A program made the position numbers and the translations under genes. Below, one piece after another: positions 11,397-22,892 of a stretch of 64,000 nt of DNA. Numbering within the stretch: the stretch's first letter is position 1; the number at the start of each line of letters is the position of its first letter. The stretch lies in the NCBI GenBank assembly GCA_024516155.1, contig JAJJXM010000034.1:496001-560000 (forward strand), written 5' to 3'. The DNA comes from Pyronema omphalodes. Lineage: Eukaryota; Ascomycota; Pezizomycetes; Pezizales; Pyronemataceae. The notes beneath the pieces were generated by a model, which was not told the origin of the DNA, made no database searches, and saw only the letters and a list, made by a program, of their open reading frames with translations.

Positions 11397-12735
11397 TGTT
11401 ATGGGTGATTTTGTGGTTAGTTAATTGGTGCAGTAGAGGCTATGCTCTAACGTGAAGATGGAGATGGAGATTGCGGGGTTAATGGATCGAGTGATAGTTG
11501 TGGTTAAGGGCTATGGTTGCGTGTTTGTCAGACTGAAATGGCTTGGCTAGTTGAGTGAGGATAAATAGCGGCTGTTTGAATAAGATAAATTATCCTATTG
11601 CGAACGCTCAGGCTGATAAAATTAACATGGTATGTACGTAATGCTACCTGGCCGTTAACTAGGCCCCCACACCCCACACAGGTATGTATCAGGCTGAGCG
11701 ACTCGGCATTCATTTAATATCTGAAAATAAATGAAACCCATGACATGCATTTGTCCCCTCCGTTAATCATGGTCTGAGCTTTGAGTTGCACAAGGAATAT
11801 ATGTCTCACAGCCGGCGAGTAACGAGCTTACCTTGTGTCATCGGCTTGTTCGTTGAGGGGTTATCGTATCTGCCGATTTTGTTTGAACAGTTTAGTTTGT
11901 GTAGCTGGAAGTCTTGGTCAATTAATTGCTGCGACGCTGGATAGGGTGATTTTATCCCGCCCTTGTAATACAGTGAAGTGCATTCCCCGGAATGAGTAAT
12001 CGTGGAGAGCATAGTGGTGTGCCTGAGTACAATTCGAATGAATCACCGATGAACGCAGTCAACGCTGTAATGCTTCAATTAAGCAGATTCAAGCTAATTA
12101 ACTGATTGAAAGTACCGAGCCATAAGCTTTTTCGGTTGTTGACATGTAGGGCTCTCGGAACGCACGGACGCAAAGATGACCCGGTTATATTGATGACAGG
12201 GGTTGTGCACTCATTTCGTCATAGGGTATCACGCAGCTTGTCAACCCATACAGACCTCCAGGTTTAGGCAAAGATAGATGCTTTGGGGACGTCACGGGGT
12301 GCAGGAGATTAGGGAGCCTCTTTAGGTGGTTTCAACCACGAGGACAGGAAAACTGGATTTAGATTCCCGCATAGGCCTTAAAGGCCTCGAACGGTGTATG
12401 ATTAAAATCAAATCAAAAAAATCAAATCAAGCAAAGATAGATGCTCAGCGACAATGAATATTCTGCCCTCATTGGTCATAATATGAATGTACTTTAAACT
12501 GATTAACAGTGGCTAACTGCGTTCTGCATAACGTGTCAAAATCATCAGCGGGTAAGTGGCTGAAAGCGGTTGCAAGACATCGTTCCCACCTCCGACAGCC
12601 TTCTCATTACGCAGGAGCTAATTTTTTGATCTGGAAAATGGAGATTCACACATCACATGTTGTAAAGAAAATAAATTTTCAAATAGTATGTCATTGGAGG
12701 TATGTACTTCACGTCAAACAGGAGTCCTGGTATTA
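11397..12735. other. Intergenic left of the TIR element
   Basis: No gene supported. Two direct copies of GCAAAGATAGATGCT lie near 12268 and 12432. A short AAATCAAATCAA-type repeat at about 12405-12430 precedes the second copy. The stretch near 11397-11500 is the promoter side of the aldo/keto reductase gene. Confidence 0.45.
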
Positions 12736-12780
12736 CGGCAACGCATCTGTACATGGAGGGACAAAAAAACTTTGCATTTT
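12736..12780 (+). repeat. Left terminal inverted repeat (45 bp)
   Basis: Identical, in inverse orientation, to 13771-13815, including a run of seven A residues in the middle. Confidence 0.9.
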
Positions 12781-13379
12781 TAATTTGCATTTACACTTTT
12801 CACTTTTCATCTGTTGCAACGCAGCAGTGCAACAGAGGAAGAGTGCCCACCTACCAAAATAAATTGTCGCCACAACGACGCAGCCACACCGCTGACTAAA
12901 ACACTGACAGATGCGCATCACAAAATCGCAAGCGCGTACCGCTGCTGCATTGCGCAGAGATGCGGGTTTGCTTCAACACTTGAAGACACAGCGTGATACT
13001 TTACTTGGGCATTCATAGATGGATGAAATGTTGAATTTACGTGTTATGTGTTATTTTACAATGTTACCCTGTATCTCTATATCTCAGGTTTGTCGTTTCT
13101 CTGCGTCATGCACCAGAGTTTTCTCCACCATGGTCTCTACTACCAAGATTGCCGCCGCAGAGTGGATACAGGTAAGCAATGCTCCCGCTATGGAGGATGA
13201 CCCGGAAGGAAGAAGAATAGGTTGGGAAACACTGATCAAATCTGAGAACGAGCATGAAGCAGTTCTGATCGAACAAGACGTATAATGCTGTAAAAAAAAA
13301 CAAAAAACACTAAAGACAGATACATAATTAAGTACCTAGATAGCCGAAGGACAGCAAAAGCGAGAAATGAGTATTGAGC

Positions 13380-13696
13380 CAGAAAAGCCGAATAGAGGAA
13401 GTGCGAGGAAGAAGAGAAAAGGATGAGACGAAAACTGAAGAGAGGCGAGTGGAGAAGTCTGAAAAGAATAGGAAAAAGGCTAGGGTGAAGTGAGAGAGGC
13501 GGAGAGAAGGGGAGCGGAGATGAGTGAAACGGAGCAGAGAAGAGAGTAGTGGAGAAGAGAGGAGCGGAGAGACGAGGAGCGGTGAAGACGGAAGTAGAGC
13601 GGTGAGGAGAGAAGCGGAGAGAAAAGAAGAGCAGAGGAGAGCTGGGGAGAGCAGGGGATAGCTGGGGAGAGCAGGGGATAGCTGGGGAGAGCAGGG
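13380..13696. repeat. Purine-rich tract with 20-bp tandem units
   Basis: About 315 bases dominated by G and A on the plus strand (GGAGAAGAG-like words). The tract ends in two full and one partial copy of the 20-mer GCTGGGGAGAGCAGGGGATA (13641, 13661, 13681). The long Ser/Pro/Phe-rich open frame on the minus strand here is a by-product of this composition. Confidence 0.8.
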
Positions 13697-13712
13697 TTAG
13701 GGTAACCCTAAT
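13693..13712. repeat. Palindromic telomere-like motif
   Basis: GGGTTAGGG runs directly into its reverse complement CCCTAA (TTAGGGTAACCCTAA core). This is the vertebrate/fungal telomere hexamer in head-to-head form, just inside the right part of the TIR element. Confidence 0.6.
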
Positions 13713-13770
13713 CAGCAGTGTGGCTGTGTCGTTGCGTTGCAACAGATGAATCCTGAAAAATAAAAATTGC

Positions 13771-13815
13771 AAAATGCAAAGTTTTTTTGTCCCTCCATGT
13801 ACAGATGCGTTGCCG
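13771..13815 (-). repeat. Right terminal inverted repeat (45 bp)
   Basis: Exact reverse complement of 12736-12780. Confidence 0.9.
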
Positions 13816-14700
13816 TAGGTATAGTCGTCCGAAAATCTTTACTCTGAACTTGAACTGTGAAGCAAAAGCTTAATTATTCCTTTATGATCACTATATGTAC
13901 GCACACTTGAACCCCAAGCTGTCTGCTAACTGTGGGCAGCTCCTCCACATTCCGTTCTAATTTTGGGCTCCACAAATTGCTACGCATTGCGCGTACTCCT
14001 TTTGATGTCGGACTTCGCTACGAGACGAATTCATGGCTTAAAGAATTGAATCACGTCATGAACGCATCAGTTTTAACTTAATTTTAAAATACGAGAGTTG
14101 GCTGGGGATTAGGAAGCTAATTTAGAATCAAGAAGCCCGGGATGCCCTGGGGGCTTAGAATTAGGAAGCCTGGAGATTGGATCGAAAATACATGCCACGT
14201 AATAGGCCAATACTCTGAAATATGCTTCACGAGATGTGTCTTATCCGCTGTAACAGAACACGGGCAGTCCAGTCGATGATTGTCCATCACAATCCCTGTA
14301 ATATGATTCGACACTAATTAGGCGAATAAAAACGGGCGGCTGCCGTTATGTGCCGGCGCTACTCAAGGCTGATCCGGTGAAAATCACATGCACAGTAGCC
14401 TACGATAGACGACGAAGTGTTCCAGAATCGAATTTCCAATTTAACTATCACTCGAACGAAAGGTCTTGGTCCTGTAATCTTGCCAACTACAGCTATTATG
14501 TCGAGCATGCACAACTTTGTCGTAAGGCTTGTGTATTGCGCCGATGATTTGGACAACCTGTTACTTCAATGATATCTAACTCTCGTACGGGTTATGCTGT
14601 GAGTCTTGTATTACATTTCTATCCAAATATTATCAGAAAGTACAAACAAAGAATACCACAAGAGAAGTTCTAAATCTAATCTAATCCCTACTTTTTCCTT
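13816..14700. other. Intergenic between TIR element and FAD oxidase gene
   Basis: No gene supported. Two nearby copies of a GAATYARGAAGCC-type word occur at about 14125-14170. The right end carries the 3' UTR of the oxidase gene. Confidence 0.45.
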
Positions 14701-16458
14701 TTACGCTTTATCCAACAAAAACCCACTATTCTGCAACCTTTGCATGACCCTTCCCGAATCATATTTCCTCGCAATACTCCTCAACTTCCTCAAATTCTTC
14801 CTCCCGTAACTCGCTAAAGGGTTCTGATTAGAGCTGGCATCATTCATGTACTCAAATGTTACATGACCATGTCTCTCCTCAGCTGCCTTTGTGTATGCAT
14901 CACCCGCAGCAGCCACGGCGGCATGTGCGACTCTGTCATACGCCGGATTATTCCAGTTGATGGTCGCTACAAGCCAGGCTTGGTTAATAGCAGGAACATT
15001 CAAAGCATTGCCACCTGCTTTACGAGAAAGAGTTATCATGTCTTTATTCACAGGTTGAATCCCGAAGGTCATCCTCGCTGTTCCATTTGTCTTGCCTGCA
15101 ACCTCTGTCGCAATCTTATTCCATCTCTTGAATGCAGCCTTATAAATCCCGACGTTTTGGGTGGTTGAGATTCCTTGGATATCGAATCGGGATGGATTTG
15201 GGTTCAGAATACCCTCGTAGGCGAGAATGAGATCATAAGGCGAGCCTATGGCTTCAGGAACAACCACAGCGGTGTGTGGAATATCAAAAAACGCCTTAAA
15301 GACATCCGGTCTATGAGGCTGAGTGTAAACAAGGCCGATGTAAGCACTGTCTTGGGAGATACTGACAGCGACTGCACCGTTTGTGTCACCTGAGATTCCG
15401 AAGGAATGGATGGCGTCGATGACCCGACTGGTATCGTTGGGGGAAAAGAGATACGAGGCGTACCAGATTTGCGATACAGGGTGTGTGTTGATGTCGAATC
15501 GTGTTACGATGCCGAAATTGGCGCCTCCACCTTTCAGTGCCCAGAAAAGATCTGGGTTTTCGACGGAATTGGCGTTCACGATGGTGGAGTTTGGCAGGAC
15601 GACCTAAAAATATTTAGTGATTTATCGTAATATAATGCGAGAAACTGGTACTCACCTCATAATTGCGAATATTGTCGCATGCCATCCCATACTTGGCTGA
15701 AAATGTCCCCAATCCACCCCCGAGCAACATTCCTCCAACACCCACTCCGGGCATACGAGCCCCAATTACAGTTCGATTAGCTTCGGAAGTAATTTTATAC
15801 AAGTCTTCCCATCGTCGACCCGGTCCGGATGATAATACAAGGCCGTCATTTGACAGCTTTAACAAGTTCATTTTCCGAAGATCCACCAAAATTCCGTTGC
15901 TTGAGATGCTGTTAAACCCGGGGTTTGGATTGTGTCCGCCACTTCGAATTGCGAATTTTGCATTCAGGAATGTGATGATTCTCATTGCACGAGCAACCTC
16001 GTCGGTACTGGATGGTGTAATAATACATCTTGGCGATAACCAGCATGTCTGTGACCTATTAAGAAATTAGCACTCGTATTCAAATCATGTTCTGGTGTAA
16101 ATACATTGACATACCAACTTCCATGAGTAAACTGCGTATAGTTTGCAGCTCCAGCAGCAATCAATTCTCCTTGGAAGACATAGCCTGCGATATTGCATAC
16201 GAGCTGTGCTGATCGTTCTTGCTTCGATGACCTAAATTCCAGTGGAGAGGTCTCTTGTGACTGACACGAGTTATATTCATCAGATATAAGAAGATCGGGG
16301 TTCCTTCCGAGCAACAATCTGATACTGTCTATAGCTTCATTGTTAGACAGGCTTAGGCCAGTAATGAAATCGTTAATGCTTCTGGAATGGTTGGCGATGC
16401 AGCTGTCAGCCAGCACCGTTAAAATACAAAGGCAGAGGATTATGGCAATATTTTTCAT
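14701..16458 (-). CDS. FAD-linked oxidoreductase, berberine-bridge-enzyme type, 548 aa, secreted or luminal
   Basis: Three exons on the minus strand: 16458-16115, 16055-15656 and 15603-14701, with introns of 59 and 52 bases (GTATGT..TAG, GTGAGT..TAG). The 548-residue product starts with a signal peptide (MKNIAIILCLCILTVLADSC). A PCMH-type FAD-binding domain (Pfam PF01565) follows, with FAIRSGGHNP; His156 is the expected site of the 8-alpha-histidyl FAD bond. The glycine-rich GVGVGGMLLGGGLG segment has no cysteine at the place used for a second covalent bond, so the flavin is probably held by His only. FWALKGGGANFGIVTRFD and a C-terminal BBE-like part complete the family pattern. Such enzymes oxidise alcohols or C-H bonds with O2 in secondary metabolism. 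Its position beside two P450s and a diterpene cyclase suggests a tailoring role, by inference only. Confidence 0.88.
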
Positions 16459-17211
16459 TGTGAAGATATTATCTCTCGAAATGGTTTTCGGTTATAACCA
16501 AATGAAGGGAAATTTTATGGATCGTCTGAATATACTGCGGATTGATGACTGCAAGATATACTTCTTCGAATCTGACTCGACGGCTTGGATTAGAAACTGC
16601 GACAAATGCACTGCCATGTCTATTTCCGCAACGGTGACTTCGAGAACTTCTGGTAACATCCAGCGGTATGTGGGATATCGAAATATCTAAGTGGATGGCT
16701 TACGTAGAACCAAACCTTACCTCACTAAAATACTAGCAGTAGACGCTCGGACCACATTGATCCCTGTGCTCAAGCTGTCAGTTTGAAGGCATAGACGAGC
16801 TGACATCAGCATCACAACGGTTATCCGTTGATCATCCTCTGCGATGTCTCGTAGCTCTATTCCGCAGTTGTGGGGAACAAATATTACTATAGTGCATATC
16901 TGTATCTCTATTCCTCTCACCGGTCAATGATAATAGGCATCCGGTAAGGTTTACTGCGTTAAGTACCGGTGTCTGCCGTAGTAATGTAGCAGCTGATTGT
17001 AGAAAATTGGGATGAGAGGGCCAATCGGCCATATCAGTATCCGGAGGACTCAGTGCATGCATGGGAACCACGTTGCATCATATAACTATTAAGGCATTTT
17101 GACTGCCTAATAAATAAAGATGAGTCACTATATTGAAAATATTCATGCAAAACTAACGATATTTTTAGACTCAATATATTTTCCCTACATAGAAAAAGGT
17201 ACCGTACGACA
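16459..17211. other. Promoter region of the FAD oxidase gene, plus P450 3' UTR
   Basis: 753 bases between two minus-strand cluster genes. The 16459-16700 part should hold the oxidase promoter. Small frames here have no motif, and no site is clear enough to name. Confidence 0.45.
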
Positions 17212-18905
17212 TTAGATCTTCCTGAACGCAATATCCTGTGCCTTATCGGGGATAATATGCTCTCCGTAGGCTAGATTCTTCGGTCTATCCATCGTCTTAG
17301 GAAACCTGAACTCATATTCCGTCAATAGCCCTACCAGAAATAGCTTCAACTGATGAGCAGCGAAGAAGCGCCCGGGACAAGCTCGCCGTCCATGCCCGAA
17401 CACCATACTTGTAGGGCTGGTGCTTGTAAAGGCTGCCGAACCTTTTTCTTCAATCGAAGTAGCATTTTGCGTTAATTTATAGAATCTCCAGGGATCAAAT
17501 ATCTGTGGGTCCTTGTAGAACTCGGAGTCGTTGGCGATGCACTTCGTTGCAACACCGATGAGTGTTCCCGGAGGGATCGTTGTACCATCTGAAAGCGTGA
17601 TAGGTTTCATCACAACTCGGTTGAACGAAACTGTTCGTAATTAGACGAAATTATGAGACGATCTGTGAATGAAACTTACACATTCCAGGATGATTGACGC
17701 GTTGGCTTTCCTTCAGGAAGCTGTCCATCTTCTGAAGCTTCAAAGATTTTGCATTGTTCCATGAACCCCAAACATCATCTCCCAGCACCTCTTCAATCTC
17801 TTTCTTCAACTCTTGAACATATTCTGGGTTCGCACAAAGATCGTAAACTGCCTGTAAAAGATGCGTAGTAGTCGTGTGGAGAGCAGCCAAACTCAAAAAA
17901 AGTTGTTTTAGCCCAAGATCGTTGGGGTCCGTCTGCTCTTTGCTTCCTTTACCCGCGACATCCATCATCCACAACGCCGCTGGCATTTCCTTTCTATCCA
18001 CCTCTCCCTCACGATACAACTTCATCACCGATACGATCTTCTCCGCTGCGACATCAAGGCGCTTCAAGAGGCGCTTCCGCGATTTCAAAAATGGTGCGAC
18101 GAATGGCCTTACAAAATTCGCATATGGGCGAATATCGGTAGCGGTGAGAAAGACCTCACCCGCAAAACCGATGGATGTCTCAAGCCATACCTCATCGCGG
18201 CACAATGGCTTTCCGACAAACACGCGCGCTGAGGAACGTGCCACAAGACGCAAAAGAACGGAGAAAGCATTCACCGAAACCCAATCTTTACCTTCAGACG
18301 GCAGGTCGATGTTCATGCCATACCTGAGCTCATCGGAAAGTGCGCGTGTAAGATGATCTATATCATTGGTCAGGTGGATGCGGCATGCGTCTACTTGGAT
18401 TGTGTTATGATCGACAAAATCAAGTGCGGTGTATTTTCCAAGGTGGCGCACAGATATTCCGGCGGCTACAGAAAGGGTTTCTTCAGGTAGCCGTGAAAGC
18501 TCGGGGATAAATCTCGTTGAAATTATGAGCCGTTCCATGTCATTAGTTTGCACACGGAACATGCTATGCTTGAACTAGAATATATTAGCTGAGTTACTGG
18601 GTTTATATTCACCCAAAATTCTATCCAACCAGCTTTCCAGAAATCTTGATGATGAGACTACGACTCACTTTTGAATATCCCTCTTCGATCAACTTGGGCC
18701 CATGGGCGAGGAAATTCTTCCGGGCTTTCGACATTGAGAACCATCCTGGATCCAAACCAACGCGAGGGACCTTGCGCAATGAATCGCTATGTTGCTTTGC
18801 CAGTTTATGGGCAATAACAAAAAGGACAGTGTAACAGATTGCTGCCCATATGTTGAATACATTAAAGGTGGTCTGAAATGTAGTCAAGAATTCTTTTAGC
18901 GCCAT
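17212..18905 (-). CDS. Cytochrome P450, diterpenoid-cluster type, 516 aa
   Basis: Three exons on the minus strand: 18905-18669, 18574-17680 and 17630-17212, with introns of 94 and 49 bases (GTGAGT..TAG, GTAAGT..CAG). The product is a membrane-anchored class II P450 of 516 residues. It has an N-terminal hydrophobic helix (about 15-32), then RKVPRVGLDPGW, an I-helix SLAALHTTTTHLL in which the usual acid-alcohol pair is replaced by His-Thr-Thr, the K-helix ESQR, and the haem loop VFGHGRRACPGRFFA with Cys462 as the iron ligand. The I-helix and GRRACPGR pattern is that of fungal P450s acting on gibberellin and indole-diterpene skeletons (CYP68/CYP503 surroundings). It is clearly related to the P450 at 19983-21792. 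It most likely oxidises the cyclase product further; position and order cannot be read from sequence. Confidence 0.9.
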
Positions 18906-19982
18906 ATCTCTGCAGTTTTTGATGTGGAATAAGTTGAATGGAGGAGGTTTCCGAAGACGGATTGTCGTGCATCCCCAATATCAATACAGGACTGTGGAAC
19001 TCGAGGCCGGGGAAATGAAGATGATGTCTATCGTCTTTTCACACCAGTTAATATACAAATATCCTTGATGTTTTGTGGTGGGATAAGATAGGGTGGAACC
19101 GGTAATTGTCGGTAGTAATCCCGAGAAGCAGAGAATAACTTTGAGTCTCCATTACAAGCATTGATTGGCTGTTACTGAGGAATTCAACCCCAGTACTGTC
19201 AGCATTCGGACGTGTGATAATCTTCCAACTGACCGCACTAAGTCACAGTCGGCCTCTTCGAATAAAGTGATATGGCGGGAGTTTTCAAAAATAAGCCTCC
19301 TCCATGAAAAGCGTTCCGCCTGACGACTGCCTACGCCTTTCCCCGCAGATTCTCAGTTCGGATACTGCGTTGGCGCACATAATGTAAACAACTCGTGAGA
19401 TGGTAAAATAATAATCAAGCTTTGCATGTCGCATAATGTTCCCAGGGCTGTAATCAATAGAATCAATATCGGTTGCCCACGTCTGCACGGGATGAAAATA
19501 TACGAGCACGGCTCGAGTGAATTTTTTTTGTTGGACTTTTTATCTAAACACGCAATTATCTTGCGTATGTATACACTGAATGTGATTATCCTTACTTTAA
19601 ATTTCGGCTTAGAATTTTCCATATCAATCTATCTTATCCAGAAGTTTATATACCTTAGGATATTGTTGTGCAGTGATATTTCGTCTGGATCTACAAAATC
19701 TGCCGTGCAACGTGACCTTACGCTAATGATGATCCCGCAGAGGCTGAATTGAGACGACAAGATACAGATTTCAAGGAGTTATAATTCACGTGAGATGCAC
19801 GTACGTCCAGGCAGGGAATTTTTAGGCCCTAATGTGTACGACGTTGTATGTGGCGGGGGCGGTGTTCCTCTTCCTCCTGTGGACTTTTCTATGCACCGTA
19901 CCGGTGTTCAGTGCCCTACATTAAATCCAACCAGCAGAGGAGGAAAGATCACAGTGTTTTCTCTCTGGGAACAACAATCACC
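18906..19982. promoter_or_regulatory. Divergent promoter region between the two cluster P450s
   Basis: 1,077 bases separate the start codons of two oppositely transcribed P450 genes, so this region must drive both. Scattered CGG/CCG triplets occur (for example around 18955, 19100, 19205 and 19315), as expected for Zn2Cys6 regulator sites. I see no clear repeated palindrome. Confidence 0.5.
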
Positions 19983-21792
19983 ATGCCTAGCGAAACCAAT
20001 TTTACAAACACGCTGTTTGGATTGAAAGTTCCAGATAGCTTCGAACTTCCCAAAATCTTTCTTTCCTTATTTGGAATCTGGTTTGCTTTCAACTTTGTTG
20101 AGGCTTTATTCACACGCGACACTTTTGGGTCGAGAGCACCGTATGTTGGACCAAGCGTGCAATGGCTTCCGGGTTTCGTCAAGCGATTGCTCTTTCATAC
20201 AAACGCCAATGCAATAATAAATACGGGATATGTCCAGGTCTGCTTCCGTGATGAATTGGTTTGGTATTCATGGCTCACAAAATGTGATGTAGTTCAAAAA
20301 TTCCATATTTCGTATCATGAGGAACGATTACGACCTTGTGGTTCTATCAACAAAGTATGTCGAAGAGTTACGTGTGCTTCCAGACACCAAACTCAGTTCG
20401 ATTAGAGCACATATCATGGTATTCTTGATTTCCTCGGACAAATTAATGATTACTCTAACATACTCCAAAAACAGAACTTGGCCGGAAAATACTCTACCAC
20501 TGATATTCTCATCGAGAGTCCACTGCACACACAAACCCTTCAAACTCGGCTCACCCCCAACCTTGGACTGCTAGTTCCGCCGATGCACAAAGAATTCCTC
20601 TCTACCATCAGCAGCTCTTTTTCAACTATCACCGGTAATCCTCTCTTCCTCGGAATTAGCCACCAATCTAATTTCTGTAGATACCTGGACCCCACTCCCC
20701 GTCTTTCCTACAATCCTTCACATCATAGCCCAAGTCTCAGCAAGCATCTTCGTCTCACCCCTCGCCAACAACCCAGCATGGCTCCACGGTTCTATACATT
20801 ACACAGAGAACCTCTTTTTGGTAGTCTACATTCTCAAGCTCATCCCTACATTCCTATGGCCATTCGTCGCTCCATGTATCCCCGCATATTGGCGCATCCA
20901 CTACTACCTGCGTTCTGCCAAAGCCATGGTCTCTCCTATTGTTCTCGAACGGCGCAAAGCCGCAGCAGAAAACCCTAACTGGCAACCGCCGTTTGATTTT
21001 CTACAATGGATGATGGAGGAAGCCAAAACTGCTGAAGAGCAGAATCCCGAGAAGTTGGCACATAGGTTACTATTGGTTTCGTTGGCTAGCATTCACACTA
21101 CAACGATGTGCACTACCCATGTTATCTATGACTTGGCGCAGTATCCGGAATATATTGAACCCCTGAGACAAGAGGTTCTGGAGGCTGTGGAGGCGGAGGG
21201 TGGTTGGAATAAGCAGACTATTAATAGATTGAAACTTATGGATAGTTTCATTAAGGAGAGTCAGAGGGTTAATCCGCCGAGTTTATGTTTGTCCTACCCT
21301 ACTTAGTTTGTCCACGCTTATTGCTGTTGGGGTTAGTGGAGTCATAGGGCTGACGATTTACTAGTGAGCTTTCATAGGGTGGTAGTCGAACCGGTTACAT
21401 TGGCAGATGGAACCTTTCTGCCGAAGAATACACAGATTTGTATGCCCTCTGGACCATTGGGAATGGATTCAACAGTTCTTGTGGGTGATAGACCTCCCAC
21501 AGACTTCGATGGTTATAGGTACTTTAATGAACGCAAAAAAGAGGGCGAGGGACATCGGCATCAGTTTGCAATGCCCCAGAAAGATCATCTACATTTCGGT
21601 ATTGGAAGATATGCGTGCCCTGGAAGGTTCTTGGCGGCAAATGAGGTCAAAATGCTTTTGGGTACATTGCTGCAGCAGGGATATGAGTGGAAGTTTAAAG
21701 ACGGTACTGGGAGACCGAAGAATTGGAATATGGAGGAGAAGATTGTGCCGCATAATACTGCAAAGCTGTTGTTCAGAAAGCTTAAGCAGTAG
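19983..21792 (+). CDS. Cytochrome P450, ent-kaurene-oxidase-like (CYP503-like), 524 aa
   Basis: Five exons: 19983-20237, 20293-20418, 20475-20634, 20681-21286 and 21365-21792. Introns are 55, 56, 46 and 78 bases, and all joins keep frame. The 524-residue P450 has an N-terminal anchor (about 22-42) and an FKNSIFRI block right after the first junction, as in fungal diterpene P450s. The I-helix is SLASIHTTTMCTTHV, the K-helix KESQRVNPPS, and the haem loop FGIGRYACPGR, with Cys467 as ligand. In gibberellin-type clusters the P450 of this kind beside the CPS/KS gene carries out the stepwise C-19 oxidation of ent-kaurene at the ER. That role is inferred from family and position. The start was chosen because it gives a normal anchor; the upstream ATGs at 19797 and 19848 are in other frames. 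Confidence 0.88.
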
Positions 21793-22785
21793 ACGCGGAC
21801 AAGCGTTGTCAAGAGAAGAGTGGTTTGAACTATTGAAACTGTGTTCATGGTAGCTAGAATATGTTCGCGATACATAAAGTGTTGTTTCAGTATCCAGATC
21901 TAGACGAAGTCTGTAACACGAAAGCCGTTTATTTATCTGTCTTACCCCGCGGTATCATATCTGGCCTCGTGCAGTGCTTTGCAAACGTCTTTGAACAACT
22001 TCAAGCAGCCAGATATTGTAGATTGATCGCACAACACTCGGTCAGTTGTACCTCGTAACTCAAAATTTACGAGTTCTTGCCTCGTAATTATTCTAGAAAT
22101 CTCAAAATGGAAGATCTCGAGTTAGGAATGGCTGTGCATTCTATAAACTATTTACAGCAACCGGAATACGATTACGCCGCTTTGAAACATTGTCAGCACT
22201 ATTCATAGGAAAGAGACACTGATTACATGAACATCACCGAGCTTGTAAGGCTCCGCGCTGTATATCATCTCAGGCAGCCCGCAGCATAGAAGTCTCTACT
22301 TACCAGGATTCAAGATACGCCCCGGGATCATAGGCCATAAACTCAGGCAATCAATAGCCCTGTCGTCTCCGTCCTTGTCAACCGGAATGTTGATTAGACC
22401 CGGAGATTCAACCCCTCTCAATATTCTGCGAATGAGTATGTGTGTTCCATCTACCGGCTACACAGCAAGGCCAACGATTGTCCATCTCACTCACATCATG
22501 AAGATGCCATCTGCTTATTATGATTGATATGATGCCTAGCCGTTGACATGAATGTGCCTAGTACTCAGAACCGCATGTCATGTTATCAGTTAACTCTATG
22601 AAATTATTTTGGTGGACTTTAGATGCACTCAGCAAGCCGCTTAGTCCATGCTGCGTCACCTAGCCTATTCTCGTATGCTAATCCGCCATTCTTCCAAGCC
22701 CTTGGCCGTGTTCTTTGTTGTCCTGAACTAACCAGAGCCCGGGATATGAACATGAGTAATTCGGCTTTTTTACTCTAATATTTGG
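21793..22785. other. Intergenic upstream of the diterpene cyclase gene
   Basis: About 1 kb without a supported frame. It holds the P450 3' UTR and the distal promoter of the cyclase. It includes the inverted repeat TACGAG/CTCGTA around 22052-22085 (CCTCGTAACTC and GAGTTCTTGCCTCGTAATT), which I could not tie to a function. Confidence 0.4.
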
Positions 22786-22794
22786 CATAAATAT
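22786..22794 (+). promoter_or_regulatory. TATA-like box of the cyclase gene
   Basis: CATAAATAT, 99 bases before the ATG at 22893. A CACGTG E-box lies at 22881-22886. It is a plausible core promoter but not proven. Confidence 0.4.
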
Positions 22795-22892
22795 CCGCGC
22801 TTCATATCAATTTTGACGCAACAAGCCCAATCCACTTCATTATCTCTCACACCATCTCTTCTTCTCCAGATCTTCTCCTGCACGTGCCTACG

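Larger units (their letters stand above)
12736..13815. mobile_element. 1,080-bp non-autonomous DNA transposon with 45-bp perfect TIRs
   Basis: The two ends are exact inverted copies over 45 bases, both beginning CGGCAACGCATCTGTACATG. They are flanked on each side by TA (12734-12735 and 13816-13817), compatible with a TA target-site duplication. Imperfect inverted similarity continues inward: CTGTTGCAACGCA is shared, and CAACGACGCAGCCACACCGCTGA on the left pairs with a near copy on the right. No frame inside resembles a transposase. The interior is a purine-rich tract plus a short unplaced frame at 13019-13285. The TA duplication fits the Tc1/mariner group, but the end sequence is not a standard mariner end, so the superfamily stays open. 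Confidence 0.85.

Noticed and set aside
13236..13772. 178-codon Ser/Pro/Phe-rich frame on the minus strand
   Set aside because: It arises from the purine tract inside the TIR element; low complexity, no start context or motif.
20310..21800. Frameshifted P450 pseudogene at 19.98-21.79 kb
   Set aside because: All frame changes coincide with good GT..AG introns of 46-78 bases, and the spliced product is a complete 524-aa P450.
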